Assembly: GCA_023101725.1 (NCBI GenBank)
Contig: JALJCO010013652.1
Coordinates: 214,501 to 278,500, forward strand
Length of the DNA: 64,000 bases
From: Atherinomorus stipes
Lineage: Eukaryota > Chordata > Actinopteri > Atheriniformes > Atherinidae
Direction of reading: 5' to 3'
The notes under the pieces were generated by a model, which worked only from the letters and a program-made list of their open reading frames with translations, had not been told where the DNA came from and made no database searches. A program made the translations under genes and the position numbers. Of the stretch, positions 1 to 12,548 are shown piece after piece. Every line of letters starts with the position of its first letter. Position 1 is the first letter of the stretch.

Positions 1-478
1 GCAAAGTGTACCTAATAAAGTGACCAATGAGTATTTATCCCACATGGTGACACCTCATACTCTTAGAGGGGTTAAGCTTAAACTATTGTTGCCTTTTCAT
101 TAAAGATCATTCTAGGAAAAAGACGAACATTACTGACATGAATCTGTGTCTGTCTCTGCACAACAGAAATAAGATGAGCTGCCTTCATCTTTGTTAAGAA
201 GTAGTTCAGGCAGTAACTCGCTTTTTGTTTGTGGATACGCCACACTTCCACCAGGAAGGCATAAAGCAACCTCAACATGCTGTGACCTACATAAATAATG
301 GAAGAAAGATATGGATGGCAACAAAGGAGGGTCAGAAAATGCTCTGAGGAAAAAATGAGCCTCGTTTTGGTTGGAACTTTAAAACTTTTATACTTTCTGC
401 ACAATCGACAAAGCTGCCTGTCGAACTGGCTTCTTCTAACAAGCTCATGTTGCACACGTTGCCGTCTACAATACTTAC
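1..478 (-). other. dnttip2 intron 2 (partial) running off the left edge
   Basis: Non-coding in both strands as far as I can see. The minus-strand splice donor GTAAGT lies at 478-473, directly after the large dnttip2 exon, so this stretch is the start of the next intron. The remaining dnttip2 exons (the conserved Fcf2 region) must lie beyond the left edge. The first 30 bases contain 'cctaataaagtgaccaatg', which resembles a terminus of a common vertebrate dispersed repeat; that identification is from memory and weak. Confidence 0.6.
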
Positions 479-3179
479 GAATGAGAATCTCTACTTGAGA
501 ACAGGACTTCTGTGTCTTCATCATCATCATCATCATCTGCCTCCTCATCCACAAACTCCTCATCTTCCTCCTGCTCAGCGTCCTCTTCTCGCCCCTCTCT
601 GTAGTAGTCTTCGTCAGCTTCCTGTCCGGGCCGAGTGTCAATCATGAACAGCCCATCAACTGACACAGCTGCAGCCTCTGGCTTGTTTGAGGGTCCTGCT
701 CTCTCCTCATCACCGGCCTCCTCTGAAACATCCCTCTCATCTTCATCAAAGTCTTCATCATCATCGCTGCTGTCCAGCAGACTGATTTTTGGGGGTTTCT
801 GGATGATCACATCTTTAGGTTGCTCTTCAGCCTCAGAGTCGACTGTGACCTTGTGCTGTTGGATTGATGTTACCTGGATGGGCTCGGCCTGGGCGGTGCT
901 GGTGTCAACCACCTGCTGAACTTCTGTTTCTAACATGCTCACTTCCATTTTCTCCCCATCATCAAGCCGAGTTTCCACAACAGCAGCCTCATCCAGAGGC
1001 TTGTCCGTCTCCGACAGGTTGGTGTCAACAGCTTCCTGTTTCTCTTCTGCCTCCTCTGTCATTTCAGAGACCTTCTCACATATTGTTACTGTAACCGACG
1101 GGCAAGGCCCTGATGGTTCCGATGATGGGACTGTTTCTTGCATCATTTCCATCTCTGAGGCATCTCTTTCAGCAGATGGCTCCTCCTGCTGGTCTACAGT
1201 GATCACTGCAGGTTCACATGTCTCCTCAGCACTAACTGATACGGAGGAACCAACTTGGGAGGTTTCTCCTGAGATGTCAGTCACCTCCTTTTCCATATTT
1301 GCTTCATTGGAAGTGGGATCAGTGATATTTTTACTTTCTTTTTCTTCAGTTTTTTCGATCTCATTTTCTTCCAACAGAGTGGAGTCTGCATCCTCTGCAA
1401 TCACTGTGCTTTCCAGCCTAGAGTCATTTAGTGAATCATCTGCTGCTGCTTCAGTATTTTCTATAACAACAGTGCAGGCCCTGGTGGAGCGTCTGGAAGC
1501 TGGTGCACCCCGGCTGCTGGTCCCTGAGCCTGTGCGACTGCTGCAGGGAGTCCCTCTGCCTCGCACAGAGCCAGGGCTACCCACTGAGGAATGCACATCT
1601 GTCACGTCAGAGTCTGAATCTGCAGCTTTGGGACCTGCTGAACGTGACCTTCCTCTTCTAAGAGTGGCCAAACTGTAAGTGGGTCCACTCTCAAACCCTT
1701 CAGACTCACAAGATGGGGGTTCACTGACAGTTACAGTGGTTTCTGCCTTCGCTCTTGCTGCCCTGGTCCGCCGACTTGTCCGGGCAGGAGACTGAGAACT
1801 TTCCGACAGCTCGTCTAGGTGCAGGGGGATAGGCCGTATGTGTCGCCTTGACCGCCGTCTCGAGGCGCTGGAAGTACAGCTGTCGGCATCGGAGAGCTCC
1901 GAGTCCCCGGTGTGTTGTTTGGCAGTCAATATGGTGCGCGCAGTTTTCCTCTGGCTTCTCGTAAGTCTCTGGGATTCAGACACCACAGAGCTGCAGGACT
2001 CCCTCTCCAGCACCGGCTCGACTTTGGCATCGCCTGCTTCAGCCTGAGTTGTGCCAGAACTTTCAGGAGCAGGTTTTCTCCTTGTGCTTCGACGGGTACT
2101 GTAGCCCGATTTTGATCCAGACACGGCAGAGGAGCACGAATCCACTTCAGATATCTCCTCATCTGCCTGATTCGTATTACCTGCACGGAGCCGTCTCTTC
2201 TGCCTGTTGCGCGTCACTGGTGGTTCAAGGTCGGACACTGCAGAGCAGCAGGACTCCACGTCCGACATGTCGGCTTCGTGGGTGGAGCCCACTGGGGTGC
2301 TGGGCTGCTCTGGACTGTGGAGTCTGGAAGCTCTGGTGCATCTTTTTTTATTTGAAGTAGATTTAAACGGTGGAGGTTCAACTTCACTCTGCTCACGTTT
2401 GCTGCAGGTCTCTGCAAGGGTGTCCTGGGTGAGGGTCTCTTCTACTTTAGCGGCACTTCTGGTTCTTCGGCCAGTGGAGGGAGTGTCCTGTGTGGAGGAA
2501 GTCAGATGGTTAAAATAGTAAACGATTCACTGTGAGATGATCACATCCTAGGTTTGTTTTTGGTAAGCAAACCCAGCATTTAAACTTTAAACAAGCTGAT
2601 GAAGATGATGGAGAATTCTTTCCACCCTCTCCACAACACGGTGAAGAATCAACAGTGTGTTGAGTGGGAGGTTGTGTCAGGTTCGCTGTAGAACGGAGAG
2701 GTACAGAAATTTATTCCTGCCAGCAGCATCACACTGGAGAACTACACTGATTGATTAATTGTTGTTATGCTTTTTTGTTGTTGTTTTTTTTAAAAAATAT
2801 TATGCATTATGTTTTGTTTTTTGTTTTTTTTTTTTTGGGGGGGGGGGGGTGGTTAAAGAGAGAGAGAGAGAGCTATTACAATTTGAATTTCCCTTTCGGG
2901 ATAAATAAAGTATTTTTTCATTTTCATTAATCTGTGACTTTGTGGTATCAGTACTAGAAATTGACTGATACAGATTTTTTAGGGCCTATACTGATATGTT
3001 CTCATCAGTCAGCCGATACAACCCGCTGATATTTGGGGCTGATACTACATTTCACTCCCAAATTAATATAGTGAAGGATACAACTCCTCTAATATAAAAA
3101 AGAACAAAGCAGCTCAAATAAATATATAAAAAATAAACAGTGCACTGGCAAGCAAATACCAAATGAAAAACATTAAGCG

Positions 3180-3216
<37 letters not shown>

Positions 3217-4187
3217 AAAAAGTCTGTAAATTATGCCAAGTGGGGGTAATCTGCCAACACACCTGATGCATCAGACAATGCCAATACCAGCAAAAAAAAA
3301 AAAAAGGAGCGAATATCAGCCGGCCTATGTATCGTTCTATACTTAATAAGTACAGTTTGATAATGTTTAAAGTGGTATTATTATGAGCTGTTCCGAATTC
3401 ACTCCAGGAAGCTGAAACTAAATAAACTTATTAATTTTTCAACAGAAGTACTTCAAGTTAAAATGTTTTAACTGGTTTTCCTGGTTTTTAGTTTTACATT
3501 TTTCTATTGTAATAAAATTTATTTGTTCATATCTATATACTAAACTATTATATGGTAAATATTTTACATTTCCTTCATGGACAAATTATGTTTTCTTATT
3601 CATGAAAGTTCTTGGGAGCATTAACTTTCAAGTCGTTTAGCTGGTTTACAACTGTACATACATTAAGTACATAGCATAAATGTTGCATAAACGGGGTGGA
3701 AGAGGATACAGCACACGGTAGGAGTGTGTGGGGATATTAAAGTTTGATTAAATTGGCTAATCTGCCGAGGAACAGTGTTGCTGTGGCAAATTTATGATCA
3801 TCGGATGTGAAGAAAATGTAAAATCAAACGATCCACCTGCTCTTGAACTAACCAGTTAATCTACTATTTAATAACACCCTCGGCTGTTAATTTAGCGAAG
3901 CATTCATGCATTCTGATTTAGTTTTTAAAACTTGTGACATTAGAGCAAAATGTTTTCAAACGCATAAAGGGTTGCTGTTGCTGCCCACGTGACGCCTCTC
4001 GGTAGCTCCACACCGGCTGTCTGACACGAGACAGACTTAATCACCAGCGGTTTTATTCTTCCAGCTACATCTGAACGTTTGAGGCTCTTTAAAACCTCTT
4101 ATATGAGTGTACCTGGACATCAGACGGCTGCTCCGGGTTTGTTTTGGTCGGGGAACTCACGCGTACTCCTCTCCTCGTGGCCACCAT
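479..4187 (-). CDS. dnttip2: Deoxynucleotidyltransferase terminal-interacting protein 2 (DNTTIP2/TdIF2), 5' two exons, 3' end outside window
   Basis: Exons (minus): 4187-4113 (25 codons, start MVATRRGVRV, donor CAG/GTACAC) and 2487-479 (acceptor CACACAG, donor GTAAGT). The phases join exactly (0 at the first junction, 2 at the exit), giving 694 codons plus 2 nt in this window. The product is a nucleolar acidic protein of ribosome biogenesis with an Fcf2 domain at the C terminus; that domain is encoded off the left edge. Visible here: a basic N terminus starting MVxTR as in vertebrate DNTTIP2; four spaced acidic-Ser-Cys motifs (near residues 104, 142, 189 and 228), each followed by an Arg-rich patch; long Glu/Asp/Ser-rich disorder; and the signature GLFMIDTRPG before an acidic run. 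An ATG-only reading of exon 2 would miss its first ~70 codons, because the frame is open upstream of 2292 to the acceptor at 2487. The gene beside it is gclm, the same pairing as on human 1p22 (from memory). Confidence 0.9.
2883..2925 (+). repeat. LINE/SINE 3'-tail fragment
   Basis: The text 'aatttccctttcgggataaataaagta' matches the well-known 3' tail of fish L2/CR1-type LINEs and their SINEs. Only the tail is present, as in a heavily 5'-truncated insertion. An inverted copy of the same tail occurs near 34683-34730. Confidence 0.5.
3180..3219. repeat. (AAT)n microsatellite plus poly-A
   Basis: About eight AAT units run straight into a homopolymer of about 17 A. It lies inside dnttip2 intron 1. 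Confidence 0.9.
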
Positions 4188-4300
4188 CTTGCACGGGAAC
4201 TTCTACTTCTTTCACTTCCGAGTTTAAAGTCCAGACCTGAAAAATCGATGCATGTAAAAGCGAAGCCAGGCCGACCAGCCGATGGCAGCATTATATTATG
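4188..4300 (-). promoter_or_regulatory. dnttip2 5' flank with an ETS-like site
   Basis: Immediately upstream of the start codon (4187) the minus strand carries CGGAAGTG (4220-4213), a good ETS-family core, about 26 bp before ATG. No TATA box was seen, which fits a housekeeping promoter. Assignment as core promoter is inference from position. Confidence 0.35.
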
Positions 4301-5545
4301 TGAGTAGGGGGATGACTGGCTCCAGCGTAACACCGGTCCTAATCAGATCAGGTCCTAAAAGTTTTATATGGCCAGGCAGATACTATAACTGGCACTGTTG
4401 TATGTATGGAGTGAATTAAATTTTGAACAGAGGCAAACATCTCTGGTCCACAAAGTAAAAGTCCTGTCCAGCAGGTTTAAAAACCAATTACTAAACCAGC
4501 TGAATTTAATCAGCACAGCTCTGCAGGTAGATGAGCTGGTTAGTGAAAACACCTGCTCTAAATGAACAGGCAGATCCAAAACATGGCAGGATCTTTACTT
4601 TCTGGTGCCTGAATGGTCCATCTCTGATTATGAGTGAAAATCACTTCTTTACTGGGATTTTCCATAACACCCATCATCTCCTCTGTAACAGACACTTCTG
4701 TCACTGAAATAAGAATTTGAAAATTTAAAAAAAGGTTACTGATCATGGTATTTCATGAACTGCTGAGTTGTAATTACTTGTAATGAAATGATATCTCTCC
4801 TGAAAATCTATGAGGTAAACATAAATTATGGATGGTACCTGAGAAGGCAACGGCATCCATGTTGGTGAGATCCCACAGCTAGAAGATAAGTTTTGTTCTT
4901 TGTTTGAATTTTTATTTAGGAAACCTAGAGAAAGAAGCTGAAGAAAATTAATTTAGGTGTAGGTTTCTCTTAGGATCATAGTTTTCAGGTAAAACTGTCA
5001 TTTTCTTTAATATGCTTTACATGTAGATTAGAAACAAGCTGTGTATCAAATGCAAGTTTTGCACAATTAACATCACCTCTATAATTTGTACTTATATCAC
5101 AAATAGACATAGCTACACATCAGACGAATATCAATAAAGGAAACTATTCACCAATTTGTGTATCTTCATATTAGGCTTAATCAGTCCTGCTCTCAGATTC
5201 TCGGCTGATAAACCAAATTAATTTCAAATCACACAGTCCAAAACATGTTTCCCATCATTTTAATAAGGCCAATTCATGATATACAGACATGACATATTAA
5301 ATAGATTTACAGTACAAGACAGAATTTGATAATCTACTGGACCCTGTCTGGAAAAACAACTATGTTTCATTATAACAAAGTTTTTCATCAAAACAATTTG
5401 TCCACATCTTCCAGGTGTGGAATTTCTATTATAGAAATAATCTCTAGAGGACATCGGCCTTCTAATTATGCTAATTTCAAATTATTGCTTTACTCGGGAC
5501 ATGGAGGGGTAAATATATCAATGCATCATCTATATATATATTTAT

Positions 5546-5622
5546 TGTGCGTGTGTGTGTGTGTGTGTGTATACATATATATATATATATAAGAGAGAGA
5601 GAGAGAGACATACACACACACA
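5546..5622. repeat. Compound dinucleotide microsatellite
   Basis: Successive (GT)n, (AT)n, (GA)n and (CA)n tracts. They produce apparent reading frames on both strands that are not genes. Confidence 0.9.
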
Positions 5623-5867
5623 CAGTGTTTTGCCACTTAAAGCCTAATTCAGTAGTATTCAACACTGCTATATTTGGGTTTGATTAAGTGCTTTATATTT
5701 CTCAAAAGGAATGTAAATAATCTTATATAGAAAAAATAATCCAAATTGCATGACTAATATTGACTTTCTATAGATGTATAATTTCTTGATGCATTACAAT
5801 CTGTCTTTTTAAAATGGGGTAAATTATCTACATTTCTATTGTTTTCTCCTGTTGCCTACTCAATGTT

Positions 5868-5873
5868 TTTATT
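5868..5873 (-). terminator. Candidate poly(A) signal of gclm
   Basis: Minus-strand AATAAA (plus-strand tttatt) about 450 bp beyond the gclm stop codon. It is the first canonical hexamer I noticed downstream. Other minus-strand hexamers occur further on, so the site used is uncertain. Confidence 0.4.
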
Positions 5874-6322
5874 CAGACCACTTTAAAGACACAGTAGAGA
5901 CAGAGCAGAAGAAGAGGGAGTCGACAGATAAGAGGCACTTTACACCTGAACATGATGGACTTCTACCTCAGACCAAAGTTAAACCGTCAACGTTTCCCGC
6001 TGATACAACAGCCTGAATTGCATTTACAAACAGCTGATCTGACAATGACAGTCAACATGTCTTCTTTCAACACGGGAGTCGATCGTGTTGATCTCTTCTA
6101 TTTTTGATCTCTTTGAGGCAACAGTAATGACTACCTGCATCTGTTACTCACAATGAAACAGAGCTGAGGAATATTCAACCTTATCAGGAAGATTAAATTA
6201 CTTCAAGACTCGTGGTGATTGGCAGCATCCATAAATCAGAGCTAGAATCTGCATGTGTGTGTGTGAATGAAAACAGAGGAAAATGGCTTCATCCATGTCT
6301 TTTTTTTTCCTCTGTTGAGGTG

Positions 6323-9300
6323 CTAGGGGCTCGGCCTCCTCGCACTGACGAGGTAGCCCTTAGACTTGATGATGCCTCTGCTCTTGACGATAATGGAGTA
6401 GCGCAGGACCCACTCCAGCCTCCAGTCTGTGACGCTCAGCTCCGGCGCTCCCTCCCGCACCGCCTCCTGGAATGTGGCTGCTGACATCAACTCTGTGGGA
6501 AAAAATTCATTAAAACTCACAGGATCTGTAGCATACAGCCTACGTTAAGCAGAGACACATCTAAACCATTTTATTTTTGTTTTAAACAGTCCTTAGAAAT
6601 AAAAGAAAGATTTCCATTCAGTCTACAGTTTTGACAAAGTAGCTAATCTTTTGGAGAGGTTGTTCAGTGTTGAGAAACTGAGCTGCAGTTTCTGGAAATT
6701 TGTTTAACCCCTCCTGCAGCTGTGATGTAGTAGGAGGGTGATAAATCATGAAGAATATGAAATCTGACATAGTCATCTGTGTCATTGTTTCCAGCAGCCT
6801 CTGTTATTGTTGCAAAAATTAAGATACAATCCAAATTTTTGAGCAACTTAACACACCAACGTGTAAGAAGCGCCTCAGGTTACCACTCAGGTTTTTTATT
6901 ACTATTATTATAAATGTCTTTAAAAAGTTATGATCATTTTCCTAAACAGCTCAACGCTGAGGCTTGTAGCAAATATTTGGAGTTCTTGTAAGTACAAAAC
7001 AACACTGAAATCCCTCCTCAATGGCAAAAATGTTTCCTCCCAACCATTTTCCACAGGAGTTCAGTTTTACCAACAGGCTCTGCTTTGTGAAAGTGCCTGT
7101 TCTTTCCCAAACTGTTCACAGAAACAACTTCAGGGGGTAAGAAACCATCTGAGCGTTTGGTAAGCTACAACGATGCCCACATTCATGCTGATGAGGAAAC
7201 ATGTCAATAAAGTGGCTAATGCTTAGAAAGCTAAAATGTTCTGTTTTGGTTTGGGATCTTGGATTTGCTGACAATGAGGAAAAAGAAGTATTAAAGAAAA
7301 AAGATCGCGTATGAACCAAATAAACATCTGAATTTAGAATTTTAAAATAAATCAAGAGCATTTCACCTTTGGGATCGTTGTGTGTGAGCAGCTGGATGCC
7401 AAACTCTTTAGCGAAAGCTGTGAGGTCAGGCGGCATCACACAGCAAGAGGCCAGGTTGACCTGGTTACTGCTGGGCTTCACCTGGTCCAGGACAGGGACA
7501 CGGTTAGTGACTGGATTTATTTTGTTGCAACACAAAAAATGGCAGATGAAACTGCTAGATCTGAGAGCGGTCTAAGATTACAGGGCTGAACACAGATTAT
7601 TTTCCACATCTGCCAGTACGTCCTGTTATTAGAAGTTAGCATCTCAGTTTCAATAAGTAAAAAGTGCAGTGAAATACCAGAATCTGTCCTACCTGAGCCC
7701 AGTTATAGAGCTGCTCCAGCAGATCTTTGTCAAGATCAGAGGTGCCGATGGCTGCAATCTGCTCGCTCCTGACCAGACCCTCCAGCTCCTCCCATGCTGG
7801 TTGCAGGTGAGCAAGAGTTTGGTTGTCACCCTCCAGAGGTCCAGGTGGAGCTATGATAACCGAGTCAAGCTGAGATACCGCCAGAGTCTGGCAGGCTGAG
7901 GGGTGGGAGACAAAGTGTCACAGGAAACAGTCCGGATAAAAAAAAAAAGATGTTTTTTGTTGAAGATATTTCATCTTACCCATCTCCACAGCGTCTCTGA
8001 TAGCAGACTGACCCGACTCACACAGGAAGAGCTTCACTGCAAAAACAAGACCTCCATCAACATGTTGCCCCTTTCACTGTGGATCGTTTAGTCTGGGAGG
8101 TTTAAATACATTTCTTCTAATTTTATTAACAATTCAACCATTAACTGATGCAAAAGATTCAGTCAGAGGTTCTTATATTTACGGTTAATTGTGGGATATT
8201 TTTATTGGATCACCATGGCAACTGATGCTGGAGAGCTAATCCTCTCTGGAGCACCATACATGTATGTTCAAGATGAAAGCCAACAGAAGCAGTCATAAAA
8301 AAAAAAATCAATAAGAAAAATAAAATAAATCGCTGCATATGAACACAAACAGTCCAAAATAATCAGATTAAAGCATCTCAGCAAAGGAAAAGACATTTTT
8401 AAAACATACTGTAGACCAATTCCTGTCCAACTTATTCTTGCTGAGTCATAACAGCACAGTTGTACCTCCTGAGTTACCTTACAGATTTAATGTGGACAAC
8501 AAAACAAGCACCGACCTGAAACCTTCACTTCCTCCCTCTCCTCAGGTGTGATAGCATCAGCCGCTTCAGGAATGGAGCAGACCAGCGTGCCTCGCAGGTC
8601 CTGTGGGACAACAAGAGCACTCTGATTAGACCAAGTATGTTAGTTATTCGGTCATAAATGACGGGATGGGCGACGTTCTTGTGTGGCATTTATCAGAAAG
8701 TGTGATGGAGTGATAACTGCTGGAAATGATAAAGTTGTAAAGCAAAAGAAAAACTTGTTTCACAGGCTGCAACACTGATGGATTTCTAATTGATCTGAGG
8801 TCAAAAGCTTTGATCATGAGAGATTTTTTATGTGTGCGTGTTACTGACCATGAGGCTGGCATGTATAAAGCTGATACCATATATGTGTTTGTGCATTTCT
8901 AAAAGAGATTTAGGACATGAGCTGTATGACACAAACACCAGCAAAAACAAAGATGGACCAGAGAGTAAAATCTAAAGCCCAACTCAAAAGTCCCATTCTT
9001 AATATTTCCCTGCAGGGGATGTGTCACATGAGCGTTGCAGCCATGCAAGACCCCCTCACCTCTGCTATTCAAACCTCCCCCATCCCTGTGTGTGTCCGGT
9101 GGGTGTGGTGATAAAAGCTGAGCAGATTAGCTGAGCCCAGCAAAACATTCAGGGAAGGAGAGAATTCAGCAGGACTGCTGGTGCAACGCTGTAGATCCTG
9201 CAGCTTATTTCATTTGATTTGACTATTTTCAGGCACATATTTGCTAAAAAAAAAAAAAAAAAAATTATTCAAAGACTACCACTTGCTAGGAATTCTGTCC

Positions 9301-11158
9301 AAGTTAAATCGACAAAGCCTCTTAACCAAAAAGGTATTTGCACCCTCACCCGCCTCCCAAACCAACAGGCAGATTCACATTTGGACTGGTGCCTTTGGCA
9401 GGCAGCACTGCATGAACATTCATGCTGACAGCTTCTTTTCAGAAAGCCTGCAGGCTTCCTTTATGTCCAACACTATAGTTATTTTACTTTCACAAACACT
9501 AGAATCAAACTGACCAACAGGACAGCAGCACATTTGTCAGAGCAGTGGAACACATGAAAAAGAGTCGCTTATATCACGGTGAACCACTGAGATCAAGAGC
9601 ATCACATCAAAGCCGTCTACCCACCATGGATGATGGTTTTGTCGTGGAAAACCAGTCACTCAGCGTGGCTTGAATGCAGTCCCGAAGCTGAAGAATTAAA
9701 ATAAAAAAAAAAACAGATGTAATGTTAAAAAAAACTTCTGAACTTCTGTTATTCAGACTTCTCATGAAGGATCTCTGAGCTGAACACCAGACATAAACAT
9801 CAGGACAACACAAGTTATTGTCTGATATAAATAAAAATCAACAGGTCCAAAATCATGCTTTTTAAAAAGTAAAAAGAAGGGAAATGAATCAGCTTTAAAA
9901 GATAATAAATGCCCATGTTTTTACAAAGGGTTACATAGACACATGAATGACAACTTGTTTAACACCACTTGTTTGGGTCATATAGGAATGACAGAGAAAG
10001 TTGTGACATCAGCAAGTTGATTTGTTATATAACCAGCCAGACTGTATAGGAAGATTTGTTACTATTCAAAGGCACAACTGGGAGTGTTAAATGTAGTGGA
10101 CAGAGTGCTATGTCCTAGTCAAGAATCACAATATATGACGTGTTTTTATATACGGCTTTTGAACAATACATTTTTTAAGCATTTCAGTGCATGTTCAAAA
10201 CAAAGTGTTCATTTTAACCTTTACACTTGATTATAGCTGATCACAACAACACACATAGTGCCATATCTTACAGTAGGACCCTGCAGGCATTTCTGTGTGA
10301 CAATGAATGAATGGTGAGCTTATAAATATAACACCCACACTGACCAGTCCTCTATAGTAAATAGCCACCACACCTATTTATTATTAAACTGAACTCTTAC
10401 ACAGCTGGAACAGCTGGGCCACTGATGTGACAAGTCAGCCACAAGAAAGCTTATTAAGCATTTACTAGTTGCATCCATTCACGTGAGAAATGTCTGTATT
10501 TAAATTATCACACTTTGATATTACACAAGATCTGCGGGTGTATTATGGAAATTTCCCATCTTATTCTAAAACATCTGGATCAAGTGAGATCGGGTAAACA
10601 CTACATCAAAAAATATAGTAGATTTAAGTAATAAAACTAAATGCTAGCACATGTGGACTTTTAGCTTCCTGGCATTTCCACACGTTTAAGGTGTTAAAGT
10701 AACAAACCACTGCTGTATATACCCGTGGGTGATGTAAATCACCTTCTCCTCAGGTGCATTATATTTATGTATTATGTCATCCAAAATGCTACAACCATCC
10801 ACTATAATATTTACCTCTGGCTAAACCATGAAGTTAGTTACGCTACACACAAACTAATTCTATAATCTCACAAGCAGCTTAAAATATTGAATATCTGATT
10901 TCCATTTGTTTATGTAAGGTTACACAGGCCTTATTATAGCTGGCACACACCAGTGTCCAGGTAGCCTAACCTCCAGGCTAAGCTAACAAGACCGCCGCTA
11001 ATTAACTGACAGTTTCTCACCTCCTCGCTGGGAGAGCCCGGACATTTCTTTTTCATCCGGCTTCGGTTGACTAAATTCCCGGTGTGGAGCCTGAGAGTCT
11101 TGGTGTGATTCAGCTGCACTTTCGCCTCATCGTTCATGTTGGTGTTATGAGGTTCCAT
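6323..11158 (-). CDS. gclm: Glutamate-cysteine ligase modifier (regulatory) subunit, complete, seven exons
   Basis: GCLM binds the catalytic subunit GCLC in the cytosol and raises its glutamate affinity while relieving feedback inhibition; this is the rate-limiting step of glutathione synthesis. Exons (minus): 11158-11021, 9687-9625, 8600-8516, 8036-7980, 7895-7693, 7481-7367, 6492-6323, all with GT-AG borders and matching phases. The total is 831 nt, 276 residues plus TAG, against 274 in human. Signatures: exon 1 LHTGNL and KKCPGSPSEE; exon 5 SVIIAPP and IGTSDLDKDLLEQLYNWAQ; exon 6 SNQVNLASCCVMPPDL and QLLTHNDPK; exon 7 SIIVKSRGIIKSKGY. These belong to the aldo-keto-reductase-like fold of the family. 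A second in-frame Met occurs at residue 8; the first is chosen because no other upstream ATG is in frame and it gives the usual length. Every splice site and codon looks intact, so the gene is probably functional. Confidence 0.98.
9688..11020 (-). other. gclm intron 1
   Basis: AT-rich intron of 1.3 kb between the N-terminal exon and the second exon. I see no internal exon, clear repeat or RNA gene in it. Confidence 0.7.
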
Positions 11159-11634
11159 GTGGTTTTCAGCTGCTAAGCTAACAAGCTGCTAAACTACACA
11201 GCGCGTGCGGCTTCGTAATGTGACGGCTGGCAACAAGAGCTTTCTGACTGACTGCGACTGTATTTGCTGGACAAGCAGACACCTCCGCCACAACATCAAA
11301 AAATGTTGTGGTCAGGATGACTTGCATTCAGTCAGTGTGGACTAACTTGCTGGTTTGGTCCTTCCTTAGTGGCTGGTATGGAAGTAGTAAAGCCGGTCGG
11401 TCACGCCCACATGGAGGTGTAGTTTACAGTCCCGTAAAAGGTGGTGAGGATAGCTGGATTATGGTTTACACAGGAATATTCTGGACTGGGTCAATGGAAC
11501 GGACTCTGGTACCTGCACTTTCAACTGCAGCCGCTAGATGGCGCCAGTGTGTTAATCTGCCAATTCGGAATAGTAGCCTGTGGATTGAAGTGGACCCCGG
11601 TGATGGACTTTTTTCTTTTTTCTTTTCTTTTTTT
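11159..11634. other. gclm 5' flank
   Basis: Moderately GC-rich, with CpGs near 11200-11230. I looked for the antioxidant response element core TGACnnnGC expected of gclm promoters and did not find a clean match in the first 300 bp. No downstream gene starts here on the plus strand. Confidence 0.4.
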
Positions 11635-11751
11635 TTTTTCTTTTCTTTTCTTTTCTTTTCTTTTCTTTTCTTTTCTTTTCTTTTCTTTTCTTTTCTTTTC
11701 TTTTCTTTTCTTTTCTTTTCTTTTCTTTTCTTTTCTTTTCTTTTCTTTTCC
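11635..11751. repeat. (TTTTC)n pentanucleotide microsatellite, about 22-23 units
   Basis: A nearly uninterrupted TTTTC array preceded by T-rich sequence. It encodes spurious FSFLF or KRKEK frames on the two strands. It sits about 480 bp upstream of the gclm start codon, so length variation could fall in the gclm promoter region. Confidence 0.97.
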
Positions 11752-12548
11752 CACGTTATAAAAACGTTTTTCTTCACTACATTTAACAGCTAAAGTAATT
11801 GTTATCTTTCTGATTGTTTTCCTAAACTATCCTTTTAAAAAATGTTTAAAAACTTCATATTTAATTGAAAACAGTAAGATTATTAAATGTTGAGTTTTAT
11901 TTATTTTGAATTTATTCATTCATTCAAACTGGGCAGCAATATCATATTTTGATAGATATGGTGAGAAGTATTTTTATTTCATTGCTGTAATGATCAGGTC
12001 TGCATAAACTTCAACACCCTGAGTCTGAACAAATACAACAGTCATTTCTATGTACTTTCCCTGTTGTGACATGTCTACTCAGATAAAGTCTAAACAATGA
12101 AGAGTCATATTCAGTCAGTAATCTGGGAATTAGACTGTTACGAAGAAAATCTTTCACAGTTGATACCATTGTGTATATTCATTAGATCAACTGATAAATC
12201 ATGCTTAACTCTTATCATCCTGAATTTTACAGGAGGTTTGGAGGTACATACTTATCTCAGTGCTTTGAAACAGCACAGGTTGACATATAATAAACTATCA
12301 GATTAAGGATAGTAGGATAGGAGGATCCAAACCCACATAGCTCTGTGTGAAAAAGTGATTGCCCCCTAAACCTAATAACTGGTTGGGCCACCCTTAGCAG
12401 CAACAACTGCAATCAAGTGTTTGTGATAACTTGCAATGAGTCTTCTACAGCGCTGTGGAGGAATTTTAGCTCAACCATCTTTGCAGAATTGTGGTAATTC
12501 AGCGACATTGGAGGGTTTTCCAGCATGAACCACCTTTTTAAGGTCATG

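Larger units (their letters stand above)
2488..4112 (-). other. dnttip2 intron 1 with simple repeats and old repeat debris
   Basis: The intron is bounded by a consensus donor (4112) and acceptor (2488). It holds T- and G-homopolymers with a (GA)n run (about 2770-2872), a LINE-type 3' tail (2883-2925), (AAT)n followed by poly-A (3180-3219), and a diverged stretch with repeated 'tgataca/cagccgata' motifs (about 2945-3340) that looks like hAT-type MITE debris. No exon-like ORF was seen. Confidence 0.6.
4301..6322. other. Interval between dnttip2 and gclm, including the gclm 3' UTR
   Basis: AT-rich, with no supported exon. A compound microsatellite (GT/TA/GA/CA) lies at about 5546-5622. The part above about 5860 is likely gclm 3' UTR because a minus-strand AATAAA falls at 5873-5868. 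I see nothing else that can be named. Confidence 0.5.

Noticed and set aside
935..1678. Long plus-strand frame (247 codons) opposite dnttip2
   Set aside because: It is the antisense shadow of the Ser/Glu-rich dnttip2 exon; the minus strand has matching splice sites and family signatures.
11159..11300. Antioxidant response element in the gclm promoter
   Set aside because: TGAC occurs, but none is followed by nnnGC in the right spacing.
11308..11793. Frames rich in FSFLF or KRKEK on both strands
   Set aside because: They are produced by the TTTTC microsatellite.
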